Below, piece after piece: positions 40,580 to 52,265 of a stretch of 64,000 nucleotides of DNA. The stretch spans positions 1-64,000 of the forward strand of contig JARLJW010000073.1 of assembly GCA_031290985.1 (NCBI GenBank). The letters are read 5' to 3'. The notes under the pieces were generated by a model, which did not search any database, was not told the DNA's origin, and was given only the letters and a program-made list of their open reading frames with translations. Numbering within the stretch: position 1 is the first letter of the stretch; every line of letters starts with the position of its first letter. Source of the DNA: Verrucomicrobiia bacterium (GTDB lineage: Bacteria; Verrucomicrobiota; Verrucomicrobiia; Limisphaerales; UBA11358). Position numbers and translations under genes: made by a program.

Positions 40580-43500
40580 GTTTCGGGTTGGACCGGTATT
40601 AGAAATGTCACCACCGTGCCGCCGCCGGCGTTGCTGGTTAATTCACAACGTCCGCCAAGCCGGATCAGCCGTTCGCGCATCCCGGCCAGGCCGTGGTGCG
40701 CACCCTTGCCCGCCACCTCCTCCACGCCGCAGCCATTGTCGGCAATGCGGATCAACAGGCCGCCCGCCGCCGCCGCCATCGTCACCTGCACCTCCGTGGC
40801 GCCGGCATGGCGGATGATGTTGTTCAGGGCCTCCTTGTAAGCGTGGAAAAATTCATGGCGCTCTTCCGCGTTCAAGTTGCCCGCTGGCAGCGGTTCGGCC
40901 GCTTCCAACCGGCAGCGGATTCCGGCGCTGCCGAGCAATTTCTGCGCGTACGGAAACAAATAGTCCACCAGCGATTGCGACGTGTCGTTGGCCGGGTTGA
41001 TGGCCCAGACGATCTCGTCCAGCGACGCGGCCAGCGTTCGCGCCCGGCCGGTGATCTCCTCCAGGCGTTCCCGATCGGCCGGCGGCAGTTCATTGCTCGT
41101 GCCCGCCAGATCACCGAGCAGGCCGATTTCGGTCAAGCCCACGCCCAGGTCATCATGCAGATCACGCGCGATCCGGTTCCGCTCCAGTTCCAGGGCGCGC
41201 TGATGTTCCAGCCGTTCCACCACCAGCCGGTGACGTCGCCGCAGCACCAGCACCACGACCCCGAACAGGCTGGCGAAACTCACCAGGCTGATGGCCAGTT
41301 TAAACCAGAGCGTCTCCCAGAAGTAAGGTTCGAAGGTGACCGGCAGCGTATCCCCGATTTTATTCCAGATGCCATCATTGTTGCACGCGATCACCTTAAA
41401 ACGATAGCTGCCCGGCGGCAGATGGGTGTAGCTGGCCACCCGGCGCGTGCCGGCATCCACCCAGTTCTTGTCCAAGCCCTCCAGTTGATACCGGAACTGA
41501 ACATTCTCCGGGGCGACAAAACTCAACGCGGTGTACTCGAACTGCACCTGCTGCACACCCGGCGGCAGCCGGAGCCCCTCCTTGTTGCCGGCCGCGCCCG
41601 GCCGCGCCGGCGCGGGTGTGCTGGTCGGCGTTGATAGTTTGAGATCCTGGTAAACGGCGGACATCCGGCCATCGGCGATGACGCGTTCGATGAATACATC
41701 GGGTTGCCGGTAATTCAGCCGGGCAAAATCAAGCCGCACCTCGGCCAGACCTGAAAGCATGGAGAAATACAGCCGGTCGTCTGACGTCCGCAACGAGTCC
41801 GGACAGTAATCAAAGCTCGCCTGCAATCCCGGCAACCCTTCACTGCGGCCGTAAATGACCGGCCAGACCCGGGTGGCGGCACCATTGGCCAGATCATCAA
41901 AATCCTGTTCGCGCACCTCATAAATCCCCTGATTGCCCGCGAACCACACGCTGCCACGGTCGTCCGTCAGAATCTGGGCGACGTAATCATTCGGCAAACC
42001 CTCATCGGTGCTAAACCGGCTGATGTTCCCGTTCCGTAGCCGCCCGACCCCGGCCCCGGCAAAGCCGATCCATAAATCACCGTTCGCCGCCCCATGCAGG
42101 CAGCGGATGGACCAGGCGGCCTTAATTGGCTTGACGGTCTCGTTCACCAAGGCATCGCCCGTCACGCGCACCAGCAAGCCGTCCGACGCGCCGACCCAGA
42201 CATTTCCCGCCGCGTCCTCCGCCATCGCGCGGATAAAACGGTAGCCGGACGGCAAGTTGAACGGTTGCAGCGTGTCCCCGCGCAACCGGTATATGACTTC
42301 CGGCGAGTCCGTGCCGATCCACACATCGCCCCGGCGGGTCACCAACAACGAGCGCACCGCCCGCTCGTGCAATTCGACCCGGCGACCTAAATCCTTGAAC
42401 TCGCCGCCGGTCCAGCAATACAGGGCACCGCGCCGGCCGCCGATCCAGACTGAACCATTCGTATCAGCGGTGGCACACGTCACATAGGTTTTCGCCGGAG
42501 CGCCGGCCGGCGATTGCACGATCCAATTTGTTCCCTGGCCGCGAACCAGCACGCCGTTTTCGCCCACCAGCCAAAGTGTGCCGGTCGCGTCCTGACAGAC
42601 CGATTGCACTCCTTGAAACGGCAGCCCATCTGCCGGCCCGATCATGGAAGTCAGCCGCCGGTGCAGCCGGTTCAAACCGCCGCGCGTGCCCACCCACAAG
42701 TTGCCTTCCCGGTCTCCAGCCAGGCTGAGAATGGATGGATTGGACACTTCAACCCGCGCGACAGAGTTGCTGTCGCACCGAAACAAACCAGCGGAAACTG
42801 TGCCCACCCACACCGCCCCTTCGCGATCTTCAAACAACGCCGATGGCTCGAAACTCGATCGGCCACCGTCCTGGTCAGGCATGATTTTTCCCAGTTCGAC
42901 GGTTTCCACCCCTTCATCAAATTTCAGGACCTGCTGCCCGGCACAGACCCAGATGCCGCCGGCATGGGCGGGGGCGATGCGCAGCGCGGGGGAGCCAAAA
43001 TTTTCCAGGACGCTGAAGCGGCCGTTGCGAAACACGCCGACCTGGCTGCCTTTCGCAAACCACAAGGTTCCATCCCGGCTGGTGGTCAGCCAGCAGATGC
43101 CCATATCGCCGGGCAGGCCGTCTTTGCTGGTAAAGGTGTCCACCTTGCCATCCCGGGCGCAACGGATGACTTTGCCCGAGCTGTATGTGACCCACAGATC
43201 GCCTTTGCCGTCCATCGCCAGCGAACGTTGCGTGTCGTTTTTCGGCAGGCCTTGATCGGCCGAGAGCATCCGCACCTGCGCTCCGTCAAAACAAAACACG
43301 GCCCCGCCTTCATCCTTCGCCAGCCAGATACGCCCTTCCCGGTCCAGCAGCAGGACCCGCATCGTACCGGCGATGAGCCCCGGAGAACTGGCGATGCTCA
43401 CCCGCTGAAATCGGACCCCGTCAAAACGAACCGTGCCGCCCTGCGTGGCAACCCACAAAAAGCCATCCGCCGTCTGGGCCAGCCCCACCACGCGGTTATC

Positions 43501-43638
43501 CGGCAGGCCGTCTTCCGCCAGCCACGTTCGCGCGAAATAGGGGATTTCGTTGTCTGCCAGCGCGTGGGGAACCAGGCTGAACCAGACGACGCAGCATAAG
43601 CTGGAAAAAAATGTTTTCACGCGGACTTGGCTGATCAT
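40576..43638 (-). CDS. Two-component sensor histidine kinase with periplasmic reg_prop beta-propeller and Y_Y_Y domain
   Basis: Repeats such as DGFLWVATQGGTVRFDG and GNLWVGTRGGLNRLHR; Y_Y_Y segment; HisKA_3 ARDLHDDLGVGLTEIG; HATPase IADNGCGVEEVAGKGAHHGLAGMRER. Confidence 0.93.
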   Translation of the reverse strand: MISQVRVKTFFSSLCCVVWFSLVPHALADNEIPYFARTWLAEDGLPDNRVVGLAQTADGFLWVATQGGTVRFDGVRFQRVSIASSPGLIAGTMRVLLLDREGRIWLAKDEGGAVFCFDGAQVRMLSADQGLPKNDTQRSLAMDGKGDLWVTYSSGKVIRCARDGKVDTFTSKDGLPGDMGICWLTTSRDGTLWFAKGSQVGVFRNGRFSVLENFGSPALRIAPAHAGGIWVCAGQQVLKFDEGVETVELGKIMPDQDGGRSSFEPSALFEDREGAVWVGTVSAGLFRCDSNSVARVEVSNPSILSLAGDREGNLWVGTRGGLNRLHRRLTSMIGPADGLPFQGVQSVCQDATGTLWLVGENGVLVRGQGTNWIVQSPAGAPAKTYVTCATADTNGSVWIGGRRGALYCWTGGEFKDLGRRVELHERAVRSLLVTRRGDVWIGTDSPEVIYRLRGDTLQPFNLPSGYRFIRAMAEDAAGNVWVGASDGLLVRVTGDALVNETVKPIKAAWSIRCLHGAANGDLWIGFAGAGVGRLRNGNISRFSTDEGLPNDYVAQILTDDRGSVWFAGNQGIYEVREQDFDDLANGAATRVWPVIYGRSEGLPGLQASFDYCPDSLRTSDDRLYFSMLSGLAEVRLDFARLNYRQPDVFIERVIADGRMSAVYQDLKLSTPTSTPAPARPGAAGNKEGLRLPPGVQQVQFEYTALSFVAPENVQFRYQLEGLDKNWVDAGTRRVASYTHLPPGSYRFKVIACNNDGIWNKIGDTLPVTFEPYFWETLWFKLAISLVSFASLFGVVVLVLRRRHRLVVERLEHQRALELERNRIARDLHDDLGVGLTEIGLLGDLAGTSNELPPADRERLEEITGRARTLAASLDEIVWAINPANDTSQSLVDYLFPYAQKLLGSAGIRCRLEAAEPLPAGNLNAEERHEFFHAYKEALNNIIRHAGATEVQVTMAAAAGGLLIRIADNGCGVEEVAGKGAHHGLAGMRERLIRLGGRCELTSNAGGGTVVTFLIPVQPET

Positions 43639-43743
43639 ACCGGAAACCCCTTTTGCTTTCCAACTATACGACGAATTTCCGGCGCTGCCTGGACTTCACC
43701 AGGTCAGCGCCGGCCTTGGCTTGAACCGCCGCCACCCAACCTA

Positions 43744-46700
43744 TTATTGGGCGCTGATGCGGAAGAACTGCTGCGGATTGCCCGGCGTGATGGGGAAGGT
43801 GAAGTTCAGCGTCCCGCCCGTTCCGGCGTTGGTCTGGACGCCCGTCCAGACTGCGGGTGCCAGCGTCGGGGTCGCTTGCAGCACATAATTAAACCCAGAC
43901 TGCGAAGCCGCCACTTGCAGGGTGAAATTCGTCCCGCTAACCGCTGGCGACGTGATGAATGGCGTGGGCGGAACGTTGGCCCCCACCTTGATGATGCCGC
44001 TCGCCAGTTGCGAGACATCCCAATACTGGTTCGTCGAGGACAGGGCCGGCAGGTTCGTCACCGCAAACGCGCCGCTGATGGTGCCGGAAAACAAATGGAA
44101 CGTATCACCCGCCTGTAACGCGTCCCCCAAGTTCGTCACCGTCAGCGTGCCGCCATAGGCAAGTGTCGCCGCCGAGATCAGGTCTGCATTTTGCACATTG
44201 GTGCGGTTGAGTTCCATCAACGTCGTACCTGACAGCGTCAGGTTGCTGGAAAAGGTCAGGGTGCCCAGCGGACCCGGGCTGACCGTGCCGGTGACGTTGA
44301 AGCTGCCCGTGATATTGCCGGTGCCCGCGAGCGTTTGGGCCGCGCCGAGTGTGAATCCGCCTGAAACCCCGCTGACATCCAGCGTCGCCGGATTCTTGAG
44401 TTGGATGCTCGGGGTGCTGGCGATCGTGGCGCCCGCGCCCAGCGCCAGCGTGCCGTTTTGGACCACAGTCACACCGGAATACACGTTCGCGTTGTTCAAC
44501 GTCCATTTGCCCGTGCCTTGTTTGGTCAAGGCAGGGACGTTCGCGCCGTTGTCGTTCAACGCGCCATTCAACACGCCGTTGCCGGCGCCGCTCAGGATGA
44601 CGATGCGGCCCGTGACGCTCGGCGACACCGCGCCGTTCAAGGTGAGCAGGCCGCTGGCCACGTTGATTTCAGAATTTCCCGCGCCGGAACCCGGCGTGAT
44701 GCTGCCTTCGATGGTATTGTTCCCGCTTAGGTTACGAATCACCTGCGTGACGCCGGCGTTCGTGTCGGAAGGCGTGTTGCCGCTGCTCGTCACAAAGGAG
44801 ATCGCTTCCGGAATGTCGATGCCACCCTCCAGTTGCGCGCTGGCGTGGATAAGGGTCACGGTTTTCGCGGCGGTGCCATCACCCAGGGCGTAGCTGTTGG
44901 ACAAAACGAGGGTGCCGCCGAACACGGGCGTGCCCGCGCCGGTCGTGACATTGCCCGTGAATGTGTTGCTGGAAGTGATGGTCAAGATTCCATAGTTGAT
45001 CAAGCTCAGGCTGCCGGCCCCGGAGAGCTGGTTGTTCAACACGAAACTATTGCTGGAATTGATCGCCAGCTTGGTGGTGCTGCCGGCCAGATCGATGGTG
45101 CCGGGCGGCATCGAGCCGTTCGCCAGGCCGCTGCCGAGTTGCAAGGTGCCGCTGTTGACGGTGATGTCGCCCAACTGCGGCGCATTGGTGGTCGTGATCT
45201 CAAAGGTGCCGCCGTTCATGGTCACGCTGCCGCACAGATTGCTGTTGCCGGCCAGCACGATGGTGCCCACGCCGTCATTGGTCAGCGCCGCCAGCACCGG
45301 ATCATTGCCCAATGAGAGCGTGTTCTGAAAAGTCAGGATGTCGCCCGCGTTGACTTCCGAGCATTGCAATGCCTGCTGGTTGCCGGTCACGGAATTCGCC
45401 AGGGTCATCAGCACATTGTTGTTCACGATCCGGATCTGCGATGGGCTGCCCACCGTGATCGGCCCCGTCCAAGCCACCTGGTTGCTCGTGGTGTTGGCAT
45501 AGAGCGCCCCGGCGGAAACGGCGAGGCCGTAACCATTGATCGTCAGCGGTTCCGCCACGGTCCAGTTCCCAAAGCTGGTGAACCGGGCGCTGCCGCCCGC
45601 CTGCACCACCGTGCCGGCATTGGTGCTGCCCAGCGCATTGTTGTTTTGGATGTTGAGCTGGCAGCCGCTTTCGATCGTGGTCAGCCCCGTGTAAGAATTG
45701 GAGCCGGAAACGACCAGCGCGCCGCCGCCGCCCGTCAGCCGGATCGTGCCTGTGCCGCTGATGGCTCCGCTGACTCCGATGCCGCCGGAAGATAAATTTA
45801 GGAGCAATTGCCCGTTATTCGTGACCGGGCCGCTGCCCAGGCTGCCGGTGCTGCCGCCATTGCCGAGGGAAAGCGTTCCGGCCTCGATCAAGATGGGACC
45901 GCTGAAGTTGTTGCCGCTGGATGTCAGCGCGAGCACGTTCGTGCCGCGTTTATCCAGCAGATAGCTGGTGGAAATTCCCGAGCCGTCAAACGTGTAGGCC
46001 TCGGCCGTGTTGCTCACCGTGACTGTTCCGGGCGTGACCGCCACCGACACGTTGATGTCGGGCGTGGCCGAGCCGGAGTCATTGAACGTGACATTATCGC
46101 CCTGGTTAAAGTACAAGCCGGTCCAGTTCGGCGTGCCCGCCACATCCCAGACATTGCCCGAACCGTCGCCCGACCAGACCAGATTCTGCGGCGAGCCCGT
46201 AATAACCAAGTTCACCTGTCCCGGCGTGGAAGTGTCCAGCGCGAAGGTCTGGCTGGTGACCGGGGCGCTGAGTGCGAATGAACCGCCGCCCAACAGCGAG
46301 CCGGTGTAATTGATCAAGCGAAAAGTGCCGTTCCCCGCCACTCCGGTCGGCAAAAAAATCTGGATGGTGGTGGCGCCGTTAAGCGTCAACGAACCCGCCA
46401 CGTTCAGCACATTGTTCGGGCTGGTCGTGAAGTTATATTGGATGGTGTCCCCGCCGGCGAAGACAAGATTGTTGCTCAAGGCCAGCCGCTGGCCAAACTG
46501 GTTGGTGATCCCGGCTTGAATGATCGAACCCCCGGACGTGCCCACATTTCCCAGCACCGCGCCGCCGCCGCGCAGAACCTGGCCCGAACCCAGGGTAAGC
46601 CCGCCGGGCAGAGTGGCATCTAGCGTCCCGTTCGTATCCACTTCGATCACCGCTGTGTTGGCGAGGGAGGCGCTGGCGCCCAGCTTTAGCAATCCGTTGG

Positions 46701-47994
46701 TGATGATCGTATTTCCGGAGTAGGTGTTGGCGCTGTTCAGTGTCCAGGTGCCGCTGCCGTCCTTGGTCAGGGAAACCGTGGTGGCCGAGCCGTTGTCAAT
46801 GACGCCCGCAACCGAGCCGTTGCCCGCCCCTTCGAGCAAAACTCCGCGCGTGCCGGTCACCCCGCAGGTGATGCCGCTGCTCAAGGCCAGCGTCGTGCCC
46901 GCGTCCGCCTGAATGCCGACAAATGACGTGCCGCCGGAGGAGAGGCTGATCTCATCGCTGATGGCATTGTTGCCGCTGATGTTTTCGATCGCCACCGTCG
47001 GCCCGGTGCGCTGGGCCACGCTGATGGCGTTGCCGGTCGCAAGCGTGATATTGTTCGACAATTGTATCCCGCCCGTCTGGGCATTGTTCGGGCTGATCGT
47101 CAGCGTGGACGGGCTGGGCAACGCCGCGCTGTTGGCAATGAGCAACACGCCATTCGTGCTGATGGTGGTGACATTTTGGGTGCCGGTGCCGGTCAGCGCC
47201 AGCAGGCCGCCTTGAACGGACAGGTTGCCGGTCCAAACATTGTTGGCCCCAAGGAGAACGGTGCCCGTGTTTTGCTTGATCACCGAGCCCGCGCCGCCAA
47301 TCAGATTGTTGACGACCAGATTATTCGTGGTGTTGAACGTCAGTGAGGTTCCGCTGTTGAGCGTGACGTTGCCTGAACCGAGCGCATTGGTGGTGCCGCT
47401 CGCAATCTGGAGGACGCCGCTTGTATTCGTCCAATTGCCGGTGTAGGCGGTGTTCGTGCCGGAGACAATCAACGCGTTGGTCTGTGTGATCATGGCCACG
47501 GTCAGGTTGCCGCTGCCGCTTAGCGTGGACAACAGCCCGATGTCACGGGTGGCAACCCCTTGGTCAGTGGTAAAGGTGGAATTGGTCAGCACCTGCAGCG
47601 TTCCCGCAATCGGCGAATTGGAGCCGCCGGGTCCGCCGTGATAGGTGATCGTTCCCGGGTTCAGCACTAGGTTCACCGTCGCCACCCCGTTGTTGTGTTT
47701 CAGATACAGGGTGCCGTTGCTCAGCGTCAGGCTGCTGCCGGCAAAAGTGGAAGCGGTGGCAACATTGGGCGTGCGTACAAAAAATGTGTTGGTTGTGAAG
47801 TAGGTGTTGCCACCGGTGGCGACCGCCGCCGGCGTGCCCCAGATCGCTGAACTCCAGCCGTTGGCATCGGCCCCGGACTGGTTCACCGTCTGGTAGATGA
47901 CCGCCGCCGGGGCGGTCATGCCTGCCAGCAAAAAAATCCCCGTAAAAAATAATGTATTCCAAGCGGCGGTCTGCATCGGGCGGAAGTGTCTCAT
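43744..47994 (-). CDS. Very large secreted protein with autotransporter-associated beta-strand repeats
   Basis: Repeats such as [62 protein letters not shown]; ends QQFFRISAQ with no obvious beta-barrel. Confidence 0.88.
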   Translation of the reverse strand: MRHFRPMQTAAWNTLFFTGIFLLAGMTAPAAVIYQTVNQSGADANGWSSAIWGTPAAVATGGNTYFTTNTFFVRTPNVATASTFAGSSLTLSNGTLYLKHNNGVATVNLVLNPGTITYHGGPGGSNSPIAGTLQVLTNSTFTTDQGVATRDIGLLSTLSGSGNLTVAMITQTNALIVSGTNTAYTGNWTNTSGVLQIASGTTNALGSGNVTLNSGTSLTFNTTNNLVVNNLIGGAGSVIKQNTGTVLLGANNVWTGNLSVQGGLLALTGTGTQNVTTISTNGVLLIANSAALPSPSTLTISPNNAQTGGIQLSNNITLATGNAISVAQRTGPTVAIENISGNNAISDEISLSSGGTSFVGIQADAGTTLALSSGITCGVTGTRGVLLEGAGNGSVAGVIDNGSATTVSLTKDGSGTWTLNSANTYSGNTIITNGLLKLGASASLANTAVIEVDTNGTLDATLPGGLTLGSGQVLRGGGAVLGNVGTSGGSIIQAGITNQFGQRLALSNNLVFAGGDTIQYNFTTSPNNVLNVAGSLTLNGATTIQIFLPTGVAGNGTFRLINYTGSLLGGGSFALSAPVTSQTFALDTSTPGQVNLVITGSPQNLVWSGDGSGNVWDVAGTPNWTGLYFNQGDNVTFNDSGSATPDINVSVAVTPGTVTVSNTAEAYTFDGSGISTSYLLDKRGTNVLALTSSGNNFSGPILIEAGTLSLGNGGSTGSLGSGPVTNNGQLLLNLSSGGIGVSGAISGTGTIRLTGGGGALVVSGSNSYTGLTTIESGCQLNIQNNNALGSTNAGTVVQAGGSARFTSFGNWTVAEPLTINGYGLAVSAGALYANTTSNQVAWTGPITVGSPSQIRIVNNNVLMTLANSVTGNQQALQCSEVNAGDILTFQNTLSLGNDPVLAALTNDGVGTIVLAGNSNLCGSVTMNGGTFEITTTNAPQLGDITVNSGTLQLGSGLANGSMPPGTIDLAGSTTKLAINSSNSFVLNNQLSGAGSLSLINYGILTITSSNTFTGNVTTGAGTPVFGGTLVLSNSYALGDGTAAKTVTLIHASAQLEGGIDIPEAISFVTSSGNTPSDTNAGVTQVIRNLSGNNTIEGSITPGSGAGNSEINVASGLLTLNGAVSPSVTGRIVILSGAGNGVLNGALNDNGANVPALTKQGTGKWTLNNANVYSGVTVVQNGTLALGAGATIASTPSIQLKNPATLDVSGVSGGFTLGAAQTLAGTGNITGSFNVTGTVSPGPLGTLTFSSNLTLSGTTLMELNRTNVQNADLISAATLAYGGTLTVTNLGDALQAGDTFHLFSGTISGAFAVTNLPALSSTNQYWDVSQLASGIIKVGANVPPTPFITSPAVSGTNFTLQVAASQSGFNYVLQATPTLAPAVWTGVQTNAGTGGTLNFTFPITPGNPQQFFRISAQ

Positions 47995-48109
47995 ATCGGT
48001 TTGGTTCTGGGTGTTGGCGGTTGATTCTTTACGGCATCAGGCCGGAACGCTGTTAAGCGCTCTTAAGGCCGGATGGTTCACTCTAAACTAACGGTTCAAA
48101 AAAATTGTT

Positions 48110-48134
48110 CCACCCTACAAAACCATAGGGGGTG
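48110..48134. promoter_or_regulatory. Operator-like dyad motif, copy 2
   Basis: CCACCCTACAAAACCATAGGGGGTG, 116 bp upstream of the 47994 start. Confidence 0.6.
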
Positions 48135-48148
48135 AAAATCTCCACAGA

Positions 48149-51100
48149 TCAAGGCCCTGACCGGACCCGATAAAACTTTGCCGGGGCGTTGGTGGGGGCT
48201 GGGTCGGTGAATATGAAAACCCCTGATGGCACGGCATTGGTCACAAAAGCCGTCACCCATGCGATCAGATTGGTGGAGGACTGCACGGTGTAGCCGGACC
48301 CCCCATACGCGGTAACACTCATCTGAAACCGGCCATTGCCATACTGCACGCCCGAAAGCTGCGGAGGCGGCAAGGTTTGAACCGCCAAGTTCACGGTGTT
48401 TGTGGCGCTGAGCCCTCCAAGTTGCGCTACCGGAATGCCGCCCGCCAGTTTTGCGAGGTCCGAAGCGTTCAATGCGGCGCCATACAGCACCAGATCATCC
48501 AGATTCCCGGTGAACCAGCGCGACTGCCGGTCGGCGGTGACGCCACCGAAAACCAGCGGGTCAGCTTGGTCGAGCTGCCAGTTGACCGGTGCCACGCTGC
48601 CGACCTTGACGCCGTCAAGGTACAAACCCAACTGGCCGGCATTGCTGTTGGTCCGGGTAAACACCACGGCCACATGATGCCAAGCGCCGGCGGGAATGGT
48701 GCCCCCGATAAGATTCACGTCTTGCACACTGCTGGTGTTAAAGTGCTGCAACTGGATCTGGCTGCTGCTGTTGATATACAGACAAAGCTCATCTCCCGTG
48801 CCGCCAAACGCATCCCCTGCCCCCGTGTAAAATATGAAATCAACATTGGTGGCGTTGGGAACCGTGGTATGCCGGAACCAGGTGGCCAGCGTCCAGTCCG
48901 CGTTCGCCAAATTATAGGTGCTGGCGGGCAGCCAGGTCGCGAGGCGCGTCCCATTGCCGTCACCAACCGCCGTTAGCGCCAGCGATTGGGTGCTGCTGGT
49001 GGCCAGGGTTGCGGGCACGTTGGTGTCGTAAGCGCTGCTGCCGCCACCAAAATCTTCAACCGCGCCGGTCAATCCATAAATCGAGCTGTCGGTGACGCGC
49101 TTGTCCGCAGCCTGGCCCGGCGTTTCAAAATTGTAATATAACAGCCAGCGCGGGTCCGGACCCCGATCGGTTGCGACATAATTGAACGACGCCGCGCCAA
49201 CATGATTGGTGGCGGCGAACCGAGCGGTGTGGCCATCGCCCAACAAAGCCACCGCGCCGCCGGCAGGATTTGTGACGGTAAAAAACATTCCCGTCGCCAG
49301 TGTCTCGATGTCCGAAACCAGCGGACGCAAATCGAGGTCCACATAGGTGTTGGTCACCACCGTTAAATTGGTGCCCGCCGTCGCCGGGGGCGTGTTCACC
49401 GGTTTCACCGTGAGCGTAAAGGTTTCCGGCGTCTGGTTGGTGCCATCGCCCACCAGCAGCAGCACGCCGGCTGAACCATTTTGATTCGCCGCCGGCGTCA
49501 ACGTCACGGTCCGGCTCGCATTCGCGCCGCCCAAAACGATGTTCGCCGCCGGCAACAAATTGGTGTTCAACGAAATCGCCTGCACCGTCAACGACCCCGC
49601 CGGAGTTTCCGCGTCGCCCACCGTGAATGCATACGGTCCCGCCACCGCATTTTCATTGATGGATTGATCGGCAACATTGGAGATCGGCGGCGGCGTGTTG
49701 GTGTAAGCCAGCGGGGTGATGCGGATGTAATCGATTGTAACGTGATAACCACTTGAGTTCAGGTTGCTGCCCGTAACGGTGAAGCGAAATTTCCAGGTGC
49801 CGGCGTTGGTGAAGGTCGCGGTGCCCAGGTCAGTCACGTTCGCACCGACACCCGCAACGTAGGCATCCACCACGCTGCCAAGATTGCTGAAGGCGGGGCT
49901 GTTGGAGGCTGCGATGGCCGTCTGGAACTTGCCGGACGCGCCGCTCTGCCGGTAGCCGATCTTCACGTCCCATGGCCCCGGGAAAGGAACTGCCACTCCG
50001 AGCGTCATGTAGTCATTAACGCCGTTGGCTGCAAGTTGCAGCCCCGCGCCGGCGCTGAGCGTGTCCTGGCTGAACACGCCGGTCGTGTCGCCGCTGGAGA
50101 CATCGAGCACCGGGAGTTTTTCGGCCTGGTTGGCCAGCGCATTCCACAGGGCCCAATAGGCGGGCTTTTTCTGATAATTCTGGTCGAACGGAAATCCGCC
50201 GGTGTAGCCGTTGTCACTGGCATCCGTAAATCCCCAGGTTTGGAAAACGGAGAAATGCGGCTGGCTCAAAGCCACGCTCATGACGTTCCAATAAACTTCT
50301 GCCTGCGCCGCCAGGTCCACCGGTAAGGCCACCCCATTGGTTTCTGGTATGGGTACGGACATTTCAGTGATCTGCAAATCCAGGCCCAGATTGTTGAACC
50401 GCTCAAAATTCGCGAGCATGCTGCTGTAATTGAAACCGCCTTCGCCCACGTGCATCTGAAAACCGATCCCGTTCAGCGGCACGCCGCGGCCCAAGAAATC
50501 CTGCGCCATCGCATAGATGGCGTCGGATTTGGCGTTGGTGGTTTCCGTGGAATAATCGTTGTAGATCAGCCGTGCATCCGGGTTGGCGGCGCTGGCGCGA
50601 CGAAACGCGTCTTCGATGTAAAGCGTGCTGTTGGCTGGGTTAAAATCTCCAATGCCCGGATTGTCATACCAGAAATTTGTGGTCCGGATCTGGCCGCTGC
50701 TGTTGAAGGCTTCGTTCACGACATCCCAGCAGAAGGTGCTGCCCCGATACCGTCCGGCGACCGTGTCAATGTGATGAAACAGATAGTTCCGTATCTGATT
50801 GGTGGCGTAGCCCCCGTTGGTCAGCCAACTCGGAAGCGATTGGTACCACATCAGCGTATGGCCGCGCGCCGCCTGTCCGCCGGCGGCGTCAAACCGCAGG
50901 GTCGTGTCCGCGTTCGACCAGGTATAAAAGTATTCCTGCGTCCGCAGGGCCGCCCACTTCAGGTCATTTTCCGGCGAAGACAACGAGTATTGCCAGCGGA
51001 GGGTGCCCGCGTAGGCGGGAGTGGTCAGCATGGCGGGCTGGACGGCGGAACCGATCTTCAAGCCCGGCCAGTTTGTCGCCGCCTCCTTCAGCGTTTCAGC

Positions 51101-51184
51101 CTGGGTGGCGCAGGCCCGGGCCAGCAGCAAAATGATCATCGCAGCTCTTGCGAACAAACCGGGGCGCGCGCGGATAAAATTCAT
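48149..51184 (-). CDS. Endo-1,4-beta-xylanase (GH10) with C-terminal LamG-like domain
   Basis: GHTLMWYQSLPSWL, WDVVNEAFNSSG, LDLQITEMSVPIP; LamG-like WTLATWFRHT...WHHVAVVFTRT; ends FYRVRSGP. Confidence 0.92.
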   Translation of the reverse strand: MNFIRARPGLFARAAMIILLLARACATQAETLKEAATNWPGLKIGSAVQPAMLTTPAYAGTLRWQYSLSSPENDLKWAALRTQEYFYTWSNADTTLRFDAAGGQAARGHTLMWYQSLPSWLTNGGYATNQIRNYLFHHIDTVAGRYRGSTFCWDVVNEAFNSSGQIRTTNFWYDNPGIGDFNPANSTLYIEDAFRRASAANPDARLIYNDYSTETTNAKSDAIYAMAQDFLGRGVPLNGIGFQMHVGEGGFNYSSMLANFERFNNLGLDLQITEMSVPIPETNGVALPVDLAAQAEVYWNVMSVALSQPHFSVFQTWGFTDASDNGYTGGFPFDQNYQKKPAYWALWNALANQAEKLPVLDVSSGDTTGVFSQDTLSAGAGLQLAANGVNDYMTLGVAVPFPGPWDVKIGYRQSGASGKFQTAIAASNSPAFSNLGSVVDAYVAGVGANVTDLGTATFTNAGTWKFRFTVTGSNLNSSGYHVTIDYIRITPLAYTNTPPPISNVADQSINENAVAGPYAFTVGDAETPAGSLTVQAISLNTNLLPAANIVLGGANASRTVTLTPAANQNGSAGVLLLVGDGTNQTPETFTLTVKPVNTPPATAGTNLTVVTNTYVDLDLRPLVSDIETLATGMFFTVTNPAGGAVALLGDGHTARFAATNHVGAASFNYVATDRGPDPRWLLYYNFETPGQAADKRVTDSSIYGLTGAVEDFGGGSSAYDTNVPATLATSSTQSLALTAVGDGNGTRLATWLPASTYNLANADWTLATWFRHTTVPNATNVDFIFYTGAGDAFGGTGDELCLYINSSSQIQLQHFNTSSVQDVNLIGGTIPAGAWHHVAVVFTRTNSNAGQLGLYLDGVKVGSVAPVNWQLDQADPLVFGGVTADRQSRWFTGNLDDLVLYGAALNASDLAKLAGGIPVAQLGGLSATNTVNLAVQTLPPPQLSGVQYGNGRFQMSVTAYGGSGYTVQSSTNLIAWVTAFVTNAVPSGVFIFTDPAPTNAPAKFYRVRSGP

Positions 51185-51235
51185 TCACAGAGGCGGTTCA
51201 TCAGGCGGATTATGATCATCGCTGTGGAGATCAAA

Positions 51236-52105
51236 TCAAGGAGCTATCTGTAATTGCGAAAGGGTCGCCGGATTGATTTGACCAAGGTCTTCCTGGTAAA
51301 AGTAGAAAAGTCTCGAGCTGGTGCTAAAGGTTGTGATTTGCAACAACTTCTCCCATTTGATCCAGGCGACCGAACCATCCACGGTCAAATGATTGGCCCC
51401 GTCCGGAAATGCCGCGTTCGGACGTTGATGGGCCACCAACTTTAGCGGGCTGGTTACATCCGCCCATGGATTTCCAGAACTTATCGACGGATTCTTGCAA
51501 ACCAAATCCGCCGCCAGGACCCATGAAGGTCTGGACCGGCTCAATTTTGTGGGACTGCATGAGGCAATGCCGGTCGTATTGACCACGTTATACCACCAAT
51601 AAATCCCGCCCATATACTGGTAGCCGATATTCCACTGGGGAGGCGTTTGGCTGCTTAGGCCGTCGTTGTAGGCCACGCTGCCGATGCCCAGCGATGGACA
51701 GGCCCAGACGGAGGAGGCGTTCGTTTGCGTTGGATCCAGGGAAATATCCTTGGACAAGGTGGCCTGCGGCGGATTTATCGCATGTTGATTATAAGAGCCT
51801 TTGACGGTGGCGCTGGCGGTTCCGGTGGCCGAACGCGCCTCAATCACATAGTCGTTGTTGTCGCCGGCATACACCGTCATGCCAATGCCGATCTGGTGCA
51901 GGTTGTTCAAGCAGGAAATCCGCTTGGCCCGTTCCTTGGCGCGTGCCAGGGCCGGCAGCAACATCGCCGCCAGGATGGCAATGATGGCGATGACCACCAG
52001 CAGCTCAATTAAAGTAAATCCTCTTCCTCGGCCGCACCGCCGGCCGATACGCGACCCAGCAACGGTTTTGGTAGTCAATCGCGATTTCATAATTTGCATA
52101 GTCAT
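51236..52105 (-). CDS. Type II secretion/prepilin-like protein with N-terminal methylation motif
   Basis: [56 protein letters not shown] near the C-terminus. Confidence 0.92.
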   Translation of the reverse strand: MTMQIMKSRLTTKTVAGSRIGRRCGRGRGFTLIELLVVIAIIAILAAMLLPALARAKERAKRISCLNNLHQIGIGMTVYAGDNNDYVIEARSATGTASATVKGSYNQHAINPPQATLSKDISLDPTQTNASSVWACPSLGIGSVAYNDGLSSQTPPQWNIGYQYMGGIYWWYNVVNTTGIASCSPTKLSRSRPSWVLAADLVCKNPSISSGNPWADVTSPLKLVAHQRPNAAFPDGANHLTVDGSVAWIKWEKLLQITTFSTSSRLFYFYQEDLGQINPATLSQLQIAP

Positions 52106-52179
52106 GGGATGTCGAACAAGCTGTCCGAGGTGGCTGTGTTTGTTTTGGTAGTTAATAATACCCTGCCACGCCCATGGCT

Positions 52180-52203
52180 CTACCCTATAAAAGCATAGGG
52201 GCC
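52180..52203. promoter_or_regulatory. Operator-like dyad motif, copy 3
   Basis: CTACCCTATAAAAGCATAGGGGCC, with perfect arms CCCTAT/ATAGGG; 75 bp upstream of the 52105 start. Confidence 0.6.
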
Positions 52204-52265
52204 AAATCCCTTACGTCCCCACCAACACACCTATGGCAGTTGAACTTAATATTTGCACGGCGGCA

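Noticed and set aside
42514-43599. 361-aa plus-strand ORF antisense to the sensor kinase
   Set aside because: Shadow ORF; the minus frame has clear propeller repeats.
43744-47994. Apparent short repeated words (GTGCCGCTGCCG-like) resembling a repeat array
   Set aside because: They follow the repeated protein motif ([13 protein letters not shown]); no constant repeat and spacer spacing, so not CRISPR.
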